DNA of 64,000 nt from Amphibalanus amphitrite (lineage: Eukaryota > Arthropoda > Thecostraca > Balanomorpha > Balanidae), in NCBI RefSeq assembly GCF_019059575.1, contig NW_024883069.1, positions 1-64,000 on the forward strand, written 5' to 3'. The notes below the pieces were generated by a model. The model ran no database searches and was not told the DNA's origin. It saw nothing but the letters and a program-made list of their open reading frames with translations. Each line of letters starts with the position of its first letter. The stretch's first letter is position 1. The translations under genes and the position numbers were made by a program. Shown in pieces: positions 23,785 to 35,600 of this stretch.

Positions 23785-23871
<87 letters not shown>
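23785..23871. repeat. (TA)n tract 1
   Basis: About 43 perfect TA units. The long Tyr-Ile frames across it are artefacts. Confidence 0.97.
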
Positions 23872-23874
<3 letters not shown>

Positions 23875-24050
23875 AGACACTATGAACGATGGCGCTGTCA
23901 ACAAAAAGAGCATAATCGTGTCGTGAATTTCGTGTAACGTGCTGTCATTGTGTGTTTTCATAATAGCTTTGAAAAGGGATCGAGATGATCCGAAACTGTT
24001 AGCTTTTTAACGAATACACAACGATCGATCGACTCCGAAGTGTGGCTTAG

Positions 24051-24222
<172 letters not shown>

Positions 24223-25260
24223 TTCGATGGGCCTTGACGAGCTAAACACAACGAGTCTATCCGCGCGGCTGTATCTCAAACCTGTAAGGAGTTATTAGCA
24301 AAAAAACATTTGGTGACCTTTAATGACGTCACATGACCCAAGAGCAACGTCACAGTTGACCAAGAGCAAAAAAGGTCTCAAGGTAGTCAAAGTTAGTCGT
24401 ATATGAAGTCACTCATGGTATATTAGGCAATTCCGACGCGTTTTAGTGTAAAAACAAGGGAGCTGATTTTTCACCAATTGACTTATAATGGGGTGGTCAA
24501 GAAATTGACCTGATCTTAGGTCATCGGTATTGAAATTCAAAACGAACTGGCCCTAGGCGAAAGCAAACACAATAGTGCCTGTTCCACGTCTCTTTCTTTA
24601 TTAGATCAAAAGGTACAGCCAAAACTGTTTTGACTTTCTTTTTACCCCTGTGACGTCATCTTTGACCTGACCTGAAAATGACCTCCGTAAAAATTGTAGA
24701 CCTTATCCGTGTAAATCCTGTACCGTTTACCGCTTGTCGCTATCTTGCTTGATCTCGCGTCGCTCCCGCTCGTAAAAATGGACAGGTTATAAAAATGACC
24801 TGACCTGAGGTCAACGCAGGGCGATAGCCACTTTTTTATTTGCGCATATCAATGACAATTGATAAGGCTTTAATCGTCATCAGACATAATTGCGACTTTC
24901 AGTTGGGAAAATATCAAGGTCACTCTTCGAAAAAAAGGTCAAGATGTCACGTGATCAAAATTTTCAAAAATCGAAAATCCGAGATAGCCAAAACGTTTGT
25001 TGGTTGATTGCGAGTTGAACCATATAAAGTTTTTACCACAGAAAACCAATAGTTTCTGAGTTATAAGCCGCCAAACATAGGGTTGCAGCGTGACCTCCAG
25101 GAATTGCCTGAGGCTATATCTCGGAAACCGTTGTTCGAAGAAAAAAATCCTTGGCACAGCTGGCTTCCCCGCCCATCACAACCAATTAGACCAATTTTAA
25201 GCAAAAAATAAAATATGAGGGTGTACGGCTTTGGTCGATCTATCGTGGAATGCCCCAGGT

Positions 25261-25830
25261 ATGAAGTACGAGACAGAGCACGCCATTTGCAATGGACAGG
25301 ACAGCACAACAGAACAGACAGACAGACAGCAGAACAGGACAGGGGACAGCGCGGGGCACATGGAACAGAGCACAGGAAGGACACCTACACATGGAAGGAC
25401 AGAGCTCAGATAGGCAGGGACTCAGTAATCAGGCACGTATCCAGGATTTCGCTCAGGGAGGGGCGACAGCCGAGAAGGGCCCGGAGGTCAGCTCAAAGGG
25501 GCCCCACGGCGACTGCTTATCCTGGTGTGAAAAAAATCGAGAATGTCGAAAGAACGGTAATTTTACGATAAAATTCGGCATATTGTAAATGACAATGCAT
25601 TGTCCTGCGTTAGTCGACCTTGATAAAATGTTTTCATTTAATTTCAGTTGAAGATCGTTTTGATACTTCTTAAAAAGCTGAAACTCTGCTTGAGGCTCAT
25701 GATGAATAATAATAATATAAGAATAACCAGTAACCTCATAATATAAATCAGAAATAAGAGCCAAAAGGTTATATTTAAAGTTATCGAATATTTCGCTCCT
25801 GGAGCTTCGTCCGCGATAATTACCATACAT
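25261..25830. other. Low-complexity and unassigned segment
   Basis: 25262-25420 is rich in ACAG/ACAGG units. At 25433, CAGGCACGTATCCAGGATTTC resembles a hAT-type terminus, but no partner end or TSD was found. The rest is AT-rich. Confidence 0.4.
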
Positions 25831-26989
25831 CAATTATCATACATCAATTCTACACATGCTGTGAAAATTTCAAGACCAAGGTCATTCAAGGTCAGGTCAC
25901 CAGGTCACTTGAAGTGACCTCACCTCATAAAAAGTTTCAATGTCTGCCATAGCTACACCGAGAGACCGATCACTTTGAAACTTTCAGCGATTGATAAGGG
26001 TAACAGTTTCTATCAAATGAATATCTCGGAATTTTGATATCGGTGACCTAAGGTCAGGTCAATTTTGCGACCTCCCCATTATAAGTCAATGGGAGAAATG
26101 AAAATGAAATGGATGGCTGTGATGGGAGAAATGGGAGAATGTTGTTCTCCCATTTTATAATGGGAGAAAATTGAAATGCGCCTCTTTTGGACGAAAGACA
26201 TTATAAACACTCCCAAACACTGAATTACAAGTGGTTTAGACACACTGCACATGAAAATGGTGTCCGTGACCCCTATTTATGCCCCTGAGGTCATCTCAGG
26301 TCACGAATGGTGTCTAACAGTTTTTCGCAAATAACTTTTGATAGAGGCATGCTAGAGCGAAGAAAACGCCTAAGATGTGCTCAGCTCGACGATACGGATC
26401 GACTGATATGCAACATGACCCTTTCCGGTCAGGTCATGACCTTGACCTGAGGTCAAATTTACAAGTTGACCTTTCAAGGTCAAGTTATAGTTCATTCGAT
26501 GCGTCTTGACGAGAGGAACACGATGCCGGTAAAAGTAAGCTCGTACAAGGCTTGGGTCAAAAGTTATTACAGAAAAACTGTTTCTGAAAAAATCGGCTAT
26601 TTTTGCAGTTTTTGCCCCCTGCAGGCAAAACCGTTGACGTTAGGTCAAATCTGAGAGAATTGCTCAGAAAGGGCGTTAATAGGGCTATCGAATGCGCTTT
26701 TCCGCCGCGCTGTAGCTTTTTTGGTTCCCGAGTTATGCGTTGGCTTTCTGGAAATTGTCGACATTCGACCTGAAAATCGGCGAAATTTTGCCTTCAATGA
26801 CCTCTGGTGACCTGACCTTTGACCTGACCGAAAAAGTGACCGAAGTTATTTCGTCATTATTTTTGGCGCTCTTTCGAACGCTGCCTTCCACGTATCGCTA
26901 CGTGGCCCAGGAGCCGAGTTAGAAGGGGGGGGGTTCAAACATCCCCCCCAGCGGGGCGTGGAAATCCAGGACCCCCAACCGGGCGCGGG
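25831..26989. mobile_element. F-family copy 2, left end lost
   Basis: Highly similar to 21360-22451 over its whole length, including the start CATACATCAATTCTACACATG and the right end CCGGGCGCGGG. A short extra stretch around 26095-26165 duplicates ATGGGAGAA. The right TTAA has become TTAG, and the left hairpin and terminus are missing. Confidence 0.85.
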
Positions 26990-26994
26990 TTAGG

Positions 26995-27916
26995 TAGGGG
27001 AGAGGCGGGAGAATTGGGACTTATTTCTCAGGTCATATTTCCTGAGGTATTATTTGAAAAGTATTGTAGCAAAGCTGCTTTGTGCAGCACCAATAAAAGA
27101 TAGGCCATTTCTCTGCAGCATACCATCATAAAAAACCGAGCGTATGCAGTGGTGTGGTTATGTGTGGAGAAAAACAAAAACACTCATTTTGGGGAGAATA
27201 GGGACACACGCAGGAGCAAAGGGACAGACACGAGGCTGAATTGGGACACATGAAAATGAGGTATTGGGACAATATTTTTATCTCGAATTATTTATCTTTC
27301 TATGTCTAGGCAATCAATTGATAGTTGGAACTTATCTTCACACCATCTGCTTCGTTTAAGGCCGGAATTGCCTTTCACGATGATGATGTTCCCATAAAAT
27401 GCACATTTTCTTACAAGAGTAAGACTTTCTGTTCTTAGGTTTGATGTATTTGTGGTGAGGGGATGCAACTTCAACCCAATCCAAAATATAAAGGTAAAAA
27501 CACATCTTTTTGCACCCCTTTACCATTTTCACCACTTGGTGTCCCAATTCTCCCACAACACCGCCATATCAAATCACGCATTTTTCGTCATTTATAAGTT
27601 ACAGAGCGTGTTCATGCAAACTAGTAGTCGCATAAAGACGGTGTTAAGCTTACAGCGTAACATGTTGAACGAAAGATAATTTGGCATATGCAATACACAG
27701 ACAACTCAGAATAACACTCGAAAAAAAACAAGTTTTTTGGTGTTCAGCCAGCACAGCCCAACCGACGGCCATTACAGGGTTGCTGAGGCTCCCCATCGTT
27801 GCACAACACATAGAATCAAAAGGTAAAGGCAAAAACCGTGAAAGGATGCTGTCCATTTTTTTAATCATTGACGTGTCCCTATTCTCCTGCGTCCCAATTC
27901 TCCCGCCTCTCCCCTA
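26995..27916. mobile_element. TA-flanked MITE U1 (body 26997-27914)
   Basis: TIR GGGGAGAGGCGGGAGAATTG at the left and its complement at the right, with TA on both sides. The interior is AT-rich with GGGACA/TGTCCC motifs; no transposase. Related in its first eight bases and architecture to U2 at 35596. Confidence 0.88.
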
Positions 27917-28043
27917 AACATGACACAATCAACAATGACTCGGAAATTTGCACCTGTGATCCCTCTGTGTGCCCCTGAGGTTATCTCAGGTCATGAAAGG
28001 TCACCAGCAGTTTTTTCACTATAACTTTTAATAGAGACATGCC

Positions 28044-30000
28044 TAGAGCCGGCCTCTGTGTGGGGGAGTGTGCGGACAGTGGTTGCGTCCAAACAATGTG
28101 GTAAACCGACTGTGACTGCCGAGGATGTCGATGTCGATGCTCTTAACCACTACTTTGTGGATATAGGTGTGAGAACGTCGCGGTCAGTAGATAGCTCCGG
28201 TCCGGAGCTACCGATCCGTCAGCCGCGCGTTTCGACCGGCTCGTTCAAGGTCTCGCCTGTCACACCTGAGCACCTGTATTCGATTATAGGTAGCATGAGC
28301 GACTCCTCGGCGTGTGACGCGGACGGTCTTTGTATCCGTTTCATAAAACGATGTCTGTTCTCACTTTACCACGTTCTGACACACATAGTGAACTCAAGCC
28401 TCACCTCACATACAGTCCTCAAACCCTGGAAACTCACACTGGTGCACCCCATTCCAAAACCTTCTAAATCCGATGACTTTAGCCGTTTCAGACCAATATC
28501 TATTCTTACTACTATCGGCAAGATCACCGAGCGAGTTGTTTCCGAACAGCTCTACTCTTACTTTTCTGACCATCATCTGTTCTCACCCACACAACACGGC
28601 TTTCGACCCAATCATTCTACCGACACTGCACTGCTCACACTAACTGACCATGTCTTCCGATGTATGGACCGGCGTGAAGTGACACTGCTGTGCCTGTTGG
28701 ATTGTTCGCGATGTTTTGACTGCATTCCACATGACTCGCTGTTACTGAAGCTGCAGCTCTATGGAGTGGACACGCGCTGGTTCCGTAGCTACCTGGCCGA
28801 CCGCTATCAGCGCGTGCAGCTGCAGTCCGCCGGACAGTCGCTTCGCCGTACGATCTCCCGACCTCTTCTCAACCCTATTGGAACTTTCCAAGGTTCAGCC
28901 CTCGGGCCATTACTCCACAACGTCTATGCCAACGATCTCCCGCTCTACATCGACGAGTCGACCAGCACCATCGCTTACGCTGATGACGTCCAGTTGTACG
29001 TCTCTGGCCCACCGAGAGACATCGTCCGTCTCACGGAATCTCTCGAAGACAGCCTGACTTCTCTGTCCAACTGGTACGGCAAGAACGGACTGAAAATAAA
29101 CGCAGCGAAGACTCAGCTGATTGTCCTCGGCACCCGTGAGATGACACGGCGGCTGCCTCCGATCAGCATCAACTTCTCCGGCTCCACCATCGCCAGCTCG
29201 AGCACCGTCAAAAACCTTGGTGTGTGGTTCGACAGTGATATGACTTTCGTCACGCACACATCCGATGTAGTGCGGCGGTGCACTGGCACTCTGTGTGGAC
29301 TCAGCCACAGCAGGCATTGTCTCCCTCAGTCAGTGCTGGTCACACTGGTGCAGGGGCTGGTGTTGTCGGTCATCCGATACTGTCTAGCTGTGTATGGCGC
29401 TAGCAACGTGACGCAGCGCCGGCGGCTCCAGAAAGTCGTCAGGTTTGCGGCGCGTGTGGTCTCCGGCCGGCGGAGGTATGACCGCGTGAGTGACGTCATA
29501 GAGCGGCTGGGGTGGTTACAGATTGAAAGCCTGTACAGCTACCACTGCCTGGCACTAGTTAACAAGATGCTTACCACTGCTGAGCCGCAGCAACTTGCTA
29601 ATAGTCTTGTGACACGAGCGAGTCTTCACGGCAGAGACACTCGTGGTGGAGAACAGGTAGCTACCCCTGCCATATGTACGGAATCGGGACGCCGCCGCTT
29701 TTTGTACTCCGCAGTGACGGAGTACAACGGGCTTCCTCCAGCACTGCGCAACGTAGGTCAGGCTGCTTTCAAGGCCAGACTGAGAAAGCACCTTCATGAG
29801 CGCGAGCAAGTGACGTAAACGGCGGTAAATGTATGCTGAATGTGTTGTCAATTTGTCTGATCCGACTGTGTGAACTGTGATTCCGCGTGTTTGTTTCATC
29901 ATCATTGCCCCCCATTCTGTATCTGACTCGAGCATGTAATAGCCGTATTTTTCCACGGATTTGCCTCACGATGTGAAATAAATAAATAAATAAATAGAGC
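28044..30000 (+). mobile_element. LINE2, 5'-truncated, AAAT-tailed (body 28050-29994)
   Basis: Direct repeat TAGAGC at 28044-28049 and 29995-30000. The 3' end is a short (AAAT)n run at 29977-29994. The coding frame is already open at the 5' edge, so it is the usual 5'-truncated product of target-primed reverse transcription. The (AAAT)n tail distinguishes it from the poly(A)-tailed LINE1. Confidence 0.88.
28050..29818 (+). CDS. LINE2 reverse transcriptase, N-terminally truncated
   Basis: One uninterrupted frame of about 586 codons to a TAA at 29816-29818. Reverse transcriptase motifs: FRPISIL (about residue 143), QHGFRPNHST, LLDCSRCFDCIPH (about 212), FQGSALGPLLHNVY (about 275) and the catalytic IAYADDVQLY (about 306). 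A C-terminal region with RYCLAVYG and LPPALRN follows. GVPQG is replaced by FQGSA. The endonuclease and ORF1 are missing with the 5' part. No stop has accumulated, which suggests a fairly recent insertion. The clade is undetermined. Confidence 0.9.
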
Positions 30001-30129
30001 GATGAAAACACGTCAGATGTGTTCAGCTCGACGATACGGATCGACTGATATGCAACATGACCCTTTCCGGTTCGGTCATGACCTTGACCTGAGGTCAAAT
30101 TTTCAAAATGACCTTTCAAGGTCAACATA

Positions 30130-31113
30130 TACAGGGTGTCCCAAAAGTAAGGTCATGATTTAAAACTTAAATATCTCGAGAAGTAAGAGTCCGAATCACT
30201 TCCAATTTTAACACGTGCAAGGTATATCCATAAAATTATTTTCTTGCATGCTTAAACCATTTTTGATCATAACTACACCGAGCAGTAGGCATAAAACTGA
30301 GAAGGTCGAAATTCAACTCTTAGAGAGGGTCCGTCATTAAAACAAAGGGTAAATACCGCCCAGTTTTCGGCCCTAAGCAGACCCTATCAGCTCGCCCTAT
30401 CTCTGAGCTCATGCACAGTTTCGCCTCAACCGGTAAAACGTCAGAAAAAAAGGTATAATGTACGCACAGGGCATGTATACTTAGCCACCTGTGCTTCGAG
30501 GTCCTGAGGACGACAGCGGGAATCGGGTGAAAATAAATCAAGAGAGGTGGCCGAGAGTCCTCCCAGTGGTTCTTCCGCTCGTCGCAACGCAGCTGTGCCG
30601 ACACCATCAACCAGTAGTGGTTTCAGCAGGATGGAGACTATGCTTGCACCGTCCTGAAGATCATGCATTGTCTCCGAGAGTGGATGTGAGATCGCGTAAT
30701 TTTCAGTCAGGGCAACGCCATTGAATGGCCTCCGCGGTCACCTGACGTTAAACCTTCATATTTTTATTATCTGGGTACACAACGGAAAGGTTGTCTTTTA
30801 GGACAACCCAACGAGCCGGGAAGAACTAAAGGATGATCCCTCCGAGCAAACATAAACGGCATCTCACCAGAGAATCGCTCCAGAATAGTGGAGGAAGTAA
30901 AACGCAGTCTATTCGTGCACGCGGCCCGAAATGGTAGCCATGTAGAAAAGCAGCAAATGTGGGGCTACGAGCCAATGTATTGACTCATATGTATATCAGA
31001 ATAAAATTTTATAAAATGCTCTTTCATATGATGTCCTATTTATTTCTATCCATCGCGTATTTTTGGCGGTGTGGCCAAAACAAATGATGACCTTACTTTT
31101 GGGACACCCTGTA
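30130..31113 (+). mobile_element. Tc1/mariner element D3 (body 30132-31111)
   Basis: 980 bp. TIR CAGGGTGTCCCAAAAGTAAG at the left and its complement at the right, TA on both sides, inserted in F-family copy 3. It contains a decayed DDE transposase end (30621-30779). Confidence 0.93.
30621..30779 (+). pseudogene. Mariner/Tc1 transposase relic
   Basis: The frame reads FQQDGDYAC, later a TGA at 30687-30689, then VIFSQGN, IEWPPRSPDVKP and YLGT. QQDG and the WPPRSPD-x-x-P stretch are the region around the second and third catalytic acids of mariner-type DDE/D transposases. The in-frame stop and lack of an upstream domain make it inactive. Confidence 0.85.
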
Positions 31114-31739
31114 GTTCATTAGACGTGTCTCGACGAGAGGAACACGATGCTGGCAGAAGTAATGTGAAGAAGAAGAAGAAAAAGTTTTGAAGAAAAAGTT
31201 ACTACCAAAAAAAAAGTTTGTGAAAACGGCTATTTTTAGAGTTTTTGCCCTCTGCAGGCTATAGGTACCGTTGACCTGAGGTCAAGTCTGAAAACACAAC
31301 TCAAATACGGGCTATCGAGTGCGCTTTTCCGCGGCGCTGTAGCTCTATTGGTTTCCGAGTTAGTCCTCAGGTGTTTCGAAAATTGTTGAAATAGACAAAT
31401 TTTGGCTCACGGGCCAAACGTCCCGGTCCGGTTAGAGCTGGGGGATACCTCCCGGCTTCCCGGCTGGGGAGATCTGGGTTGCATTTTTCACCCATTCACC
31501 CATTGTGTTGCATTGTTCACGCTAACACATTGCTCATTCTTGTCAGTTCAACTAACATTCTTGTCAGTTCAACTATAAAATCAGTTCAGTGAGCAGCACA
31601 AAGAAAAAACATTTGAATTGGAAATGATATTTTTTGTACAGAACGCTTATAGTACTACGAACTATAGAGCTCATTTTGTTTGGAGAACTGTATACAGGAG
31701 CAGCCTCACGAGGTCAGTCGAAAGGGGGCCAATTATCGG

Positions 31740-32390
31740 CCGTTGCCTGTTCCTCGGACCCGATGACCTGGGCAAGGCCTTCTCAGTTCTCAGCGGGCCC
31801 TTCCGTTTCTGGGGCCCGGCCAGGACAAGCTGTTTCTGAGACCGGGCCCAGAAGCGCATATCTGGGCCCGTTTTCTTGATACATTGTCGAGCCCAAGGGC
31901 CCATCACTTAAGCTCAAAAGCCTGGTCCAAGGCCTTCTGAGCGGGCCCTTCCGCTTTTGGAGACCTCCCGGGCCCCAGGTTGTCATTGGTTTGGCCCGGT
32001 TCGCTTTTGTGGCTCGGCCAGGGACCCGTTTGGGCACCTCATGGGGCCATTTTTAGCCCGAAAGCCTGGACATTGGACAAGATCTTCTCAGCGGGCCATT
32101 CCACTTCTAGGGCCCGTACGGGCCAAGATGTCCCTGTGACTGGGCCCGGAAAATGATTTTTTTTCGGATCCGCTTTCCATAACTTCTCCAGGGCCAATAA
32201 GGCCAAAAGACGAACCTACGGGCCGATAAGGGTTTGGGGCCCAAAATTGATAGGGTTTGGGGCCCGGCAGGGCCATAGGGGCCCTTCCTCAAGCCTGAAG
32301 GCTCAAGCATATCCTCCTGAACGGATCCTTCCGCCTTTGGGGCCCTGCCGGGCATCAAATTGCCCTCGCTCTGCCCAAAAGTGGGGCCGA
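31740..32390 (+). repeat. GGGCCC-rich minisatellite, period about 152 bp
   Basis: Units begin near 31784, 31935, 32087 and 32310 with variants of TTCTCAGCGGGCCCTTCCG, followed by a GGGGCCCGGCC motif. Copies are quite diverged. All frames through it are repeats of the same low-complexity peptide. Confidence 0.8.
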
Positions 32391-32393
32391 AGG

Positions 32394-32418
32394 TATGGTA
32401 TGGTATGGTATGGTATAT
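32394..32418 (-). repeat. (GGTAT)n tail, probably of LINE3
   Basis: Five GGTAT units. On the minus strand this lies where a LINE 3' tail is expected, downstream of the stop and 3' UTR of the RT fragment that starts at 38376. Confidence 0.65.
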
Positions 32419-32633
32419 TAGACTCCATCCGTGCGCGCACAGCTGTTCGGAAGTTTGCGTCATACAATAAATGCACAGTGCACAGACACACAATAAGACA
32501 AACTGAGGCGTTCTAGATAAACACTCGATGATAAATCATGCCTACAGATATCACACACCTAAGCAATGTTTCCACTCTGTTGCACCTCTCCCAACCTGAC
32601 CATGAACTGCCCTCTCGAAGTGCACTGTGTGTG

Positions 32634-35600
32634 TTATGGCCCTTTCACACGTAGCAACTTTTCAGTCGCCGGCGACAGCAGCAGTCGCCGGCGACCGCCA
32701 GCGACCGCCAGCCAACGATCGTGTGTGACGTAGGTATGACGTAAGCAAGTCGCTGGCGATCGCCGGGCCACGGCCGGGCAATCGCCAGCAACTGGTGACG
32801 TCAGATCCGCGTCACAGGCCAGTCGCCGGCGACTCTTCTCGAGCAGCGGACCAGCGGACGCCGCCATAACAGTTTTGTCCTTGGTGAGTGGTTTAGGTGA
32901 TTTGTGATGCATTTTTTCTTAAATTGGTTGGTGTGGCTACCTTAAATTTGTTGCACAGTAGCATAGGGATTATTATCTTGTAGTTTGCCTGTCGTGAAGC
33001 TGTTGTGACTTGAATTTAAGCTTGATTCGACAATATTGGAGGGTTTATGTCATTTGTGGCGCACTTGCCCATGATCACCCATGATTTTTATTTGTGATAA
33101 ATATGTATTTTTTCATCAAAATTGAATATTTTAATGACATTGAAATTGACACTAGTTTCATAAGGTAATGAAAACTTGCTTGTTGTGTCACAAGAACATT
33201 GTTTACATTCAGTATCAGTGCCCTTGAGGACAAAGTGCCTACCCATCAGTCAGCTATTTGCCTACCTATTCGTGCGACACAAGGAAATATTTGATAGCAA
33301 CAAAATATTATATTGCTGCTCATTAATTAGCATGATCAAAATCAAACAGGTAGCTTTGCAATTTTGTTATTGTTTCTGCTGGAGTTTTCCTTGGTACCAT
33401 GGATAAACAACCCAGGCCAAACTTAATCTGCATTGGGTTCGCATGTGTGTGCGTGCTCACATGGCAAATGATAATCCATGGCTTATTAGTACATAAATAA
33501 TTGCAGTATGCACAGTAGGTGGTAGGTATGTCATGTATTTTGGCAAGGTATGTATGTATTTTGGCCCTGGAGCTGTTTCCTATTCATTGCAGCAATGCTG
33601 CCGGCATGGCTTATGTGTACCATGCGCACACAAGCTCCACCAATGTAAAAATGTCATTTTCACACAAAACTCATAATTGGAGGAAGGTAGAGCAGACCAA
33701 GAATAAGCGGGCATTTGCTGCAGTGTGGAAAAAGTCACTAGAGGCTTGATACTTTTTTTACATGCAGCAGCCTGGAGATGTCCACAGAGGCATGCCTGAG
33801 GATGTCCACAGAGGTGGATCCAGGCAATAGTTTTTACAATCTTCTCCCCTTGTGCCCGCTGTGTGTTGTGCTGACTGCTTGTCCCCCTTCTGGTGGTGCC
33901 TAGACTTGCCTCTGCATATCTCCCCAGGCTGCTGCATAATGTCTAAAAAAACCCTCAAGCCTCTAGTGACTTTAATCACTCCAGTCTCTACAGCATATGC
34001 CCACTCATGCTACAGCTGCCTTAACAATACCAAAATTAGTAACAATGGTCTCATAACCATATTCAGTAGGAAATGAATTACCTAGAAAATTATATTAAAA
34101 AAATACACTTGCTTTCAAAAAGAATGAGCACTGCCTTAAAACGCTAGGTGTGAAATAATGCTAGGTTTCTGAATCACAAATTCCAATTCTGTGTCACTGA
34201 ATACTGATTGCCAATTGTGCAAGACAAAAAGCGTCAACAATGCTACATCAAGGATAATGATGTTAAGATAGTTCTCATTTTAGCCTGAAGTGTAAAAACC
34301 AACCCTAACCTGATTTGGGTATTTGGGTAAACCAAGCCTAACCTGATTTGGGTATTTGGGTAGTTTTTATGATGCTAAGCAATAGCCTATTCCAGGCTTC
34401 CTAATTTGCAGAGCTTTTGGTTAAAAAATGATTTTTAAAAATGTATTTGAAGTATGTTCTGCCATGTCCGCCCTCTGTGCCTGGCAGACAAGTCACAGCG
34501 TTACCTGATGAGTCAAGAGGTTCTGTACCTGATGTACCTGATCAAGAGTACCTGATGATTCTGCAACACCACCTGATGGCCAACTCGACGGCATTGCTGA
34601 CCCGAAAAGGAGTCTAGCAGCTGAATGTTCAACTTCTGCCACTGCACTGTTGACTCTGCCTAGAGACAGCATCTGCACCACGGCCCACAGACCATCTTCC
34701 GTGGGACGGTGTGCTGCGCACCAGTCACCACACTGACGGCGTTCACCTGTGTGCTGCACAACTTTCTGTGAGGTCAGGAGATCGACACTGACGGCCCCGG
34801 ATGGTGTGCTCTGATTGCGCCGAGTGTGCTCCCTCGTGTCCGGGCCTTGATGCCAATACCGCACGCGAGGCGGCGCGCGTCCGCCAAGCCCTCACATACT
34901 GCGTCCAAGGTGCAGGTGGTGTTCGGTGACAGTGTGCAGCTTCTGCCGGCCCCGTGGACGGCACCGCGTGTGACCATGGCATGTGCATTCGATTTTCTGA
35001 CATAAGTGCAGTGAATTTATTTGTCATTTTGCTTCTGAATGCTGTCGCCGCTCGGTAGGGTAATTCTGCCAGAGTAAAGAGGTCGCCACGATCGGCGCCG
35101 GTGCGGCAAGGAGCAAGGCACTCAGCAATCGGCTGCCGGGAGGTGGCGGCGGCGGCGGCGGCTGACGACTCGGGCCTCGAAAATCCTGTCGTGTGCGTTG
35201 CTGGCTATTATGCGTTGTTGGTGTGCGCTGTTTTGCAAGGCCTTTGGAGCGGCATGTCGAGTTTTGAGTTTTGGACGAAGGAGCCTTGGTGTTTTGTTGG
35301 TCTATTTTCGATAAAAACGGTCATGATTATGAAGAGTGAGCTGTGTCCAGGCTGATTTTAAGATTTCTGTTACAGTATTGTCACCTTTGACCTAGGCTTG
35401 TGTCTTCTTGGGTATCGGCATATTGTGCCACCGTCCTTGCCCCGTGTCCGCGCGTGCTGCATTTTTTATGTGGTCGCGCGTATGGTGTCATATACTGTCA
35501 CCTCGCCATGTTTAGTGATATCCACTGTGTGGAAAAATGCATTTTGTTATAAGGGGGGTACACTTGTGTTCCCCAATCCAGCGCTTTAGATAATAGGGGA

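Larger units (their letters stand above)
27950..31415. mobile_element. F-family copy 3, split by LINE2 and mariner D3
   Basis: Three pieces colinear with F: about 27950-28049, 30001-30129 and 31114-31415. The gaps are a LINE with TSD TAGAGC and a mariner with TSD TA. Ends and hairpins are missing. Confidence 0.75.

Noticed and set aside
25430-25470. hAT terminus CAGGCACGTATCCAGG
   Set aside because: No partner terminus or 8-bp duplication could be found in the window.
34493-35027. Possible Harbinger transposase exons on the minus strand of G
   Set aside because: Overlapping frames without any recognisable catalytic motif; I could not support the call.
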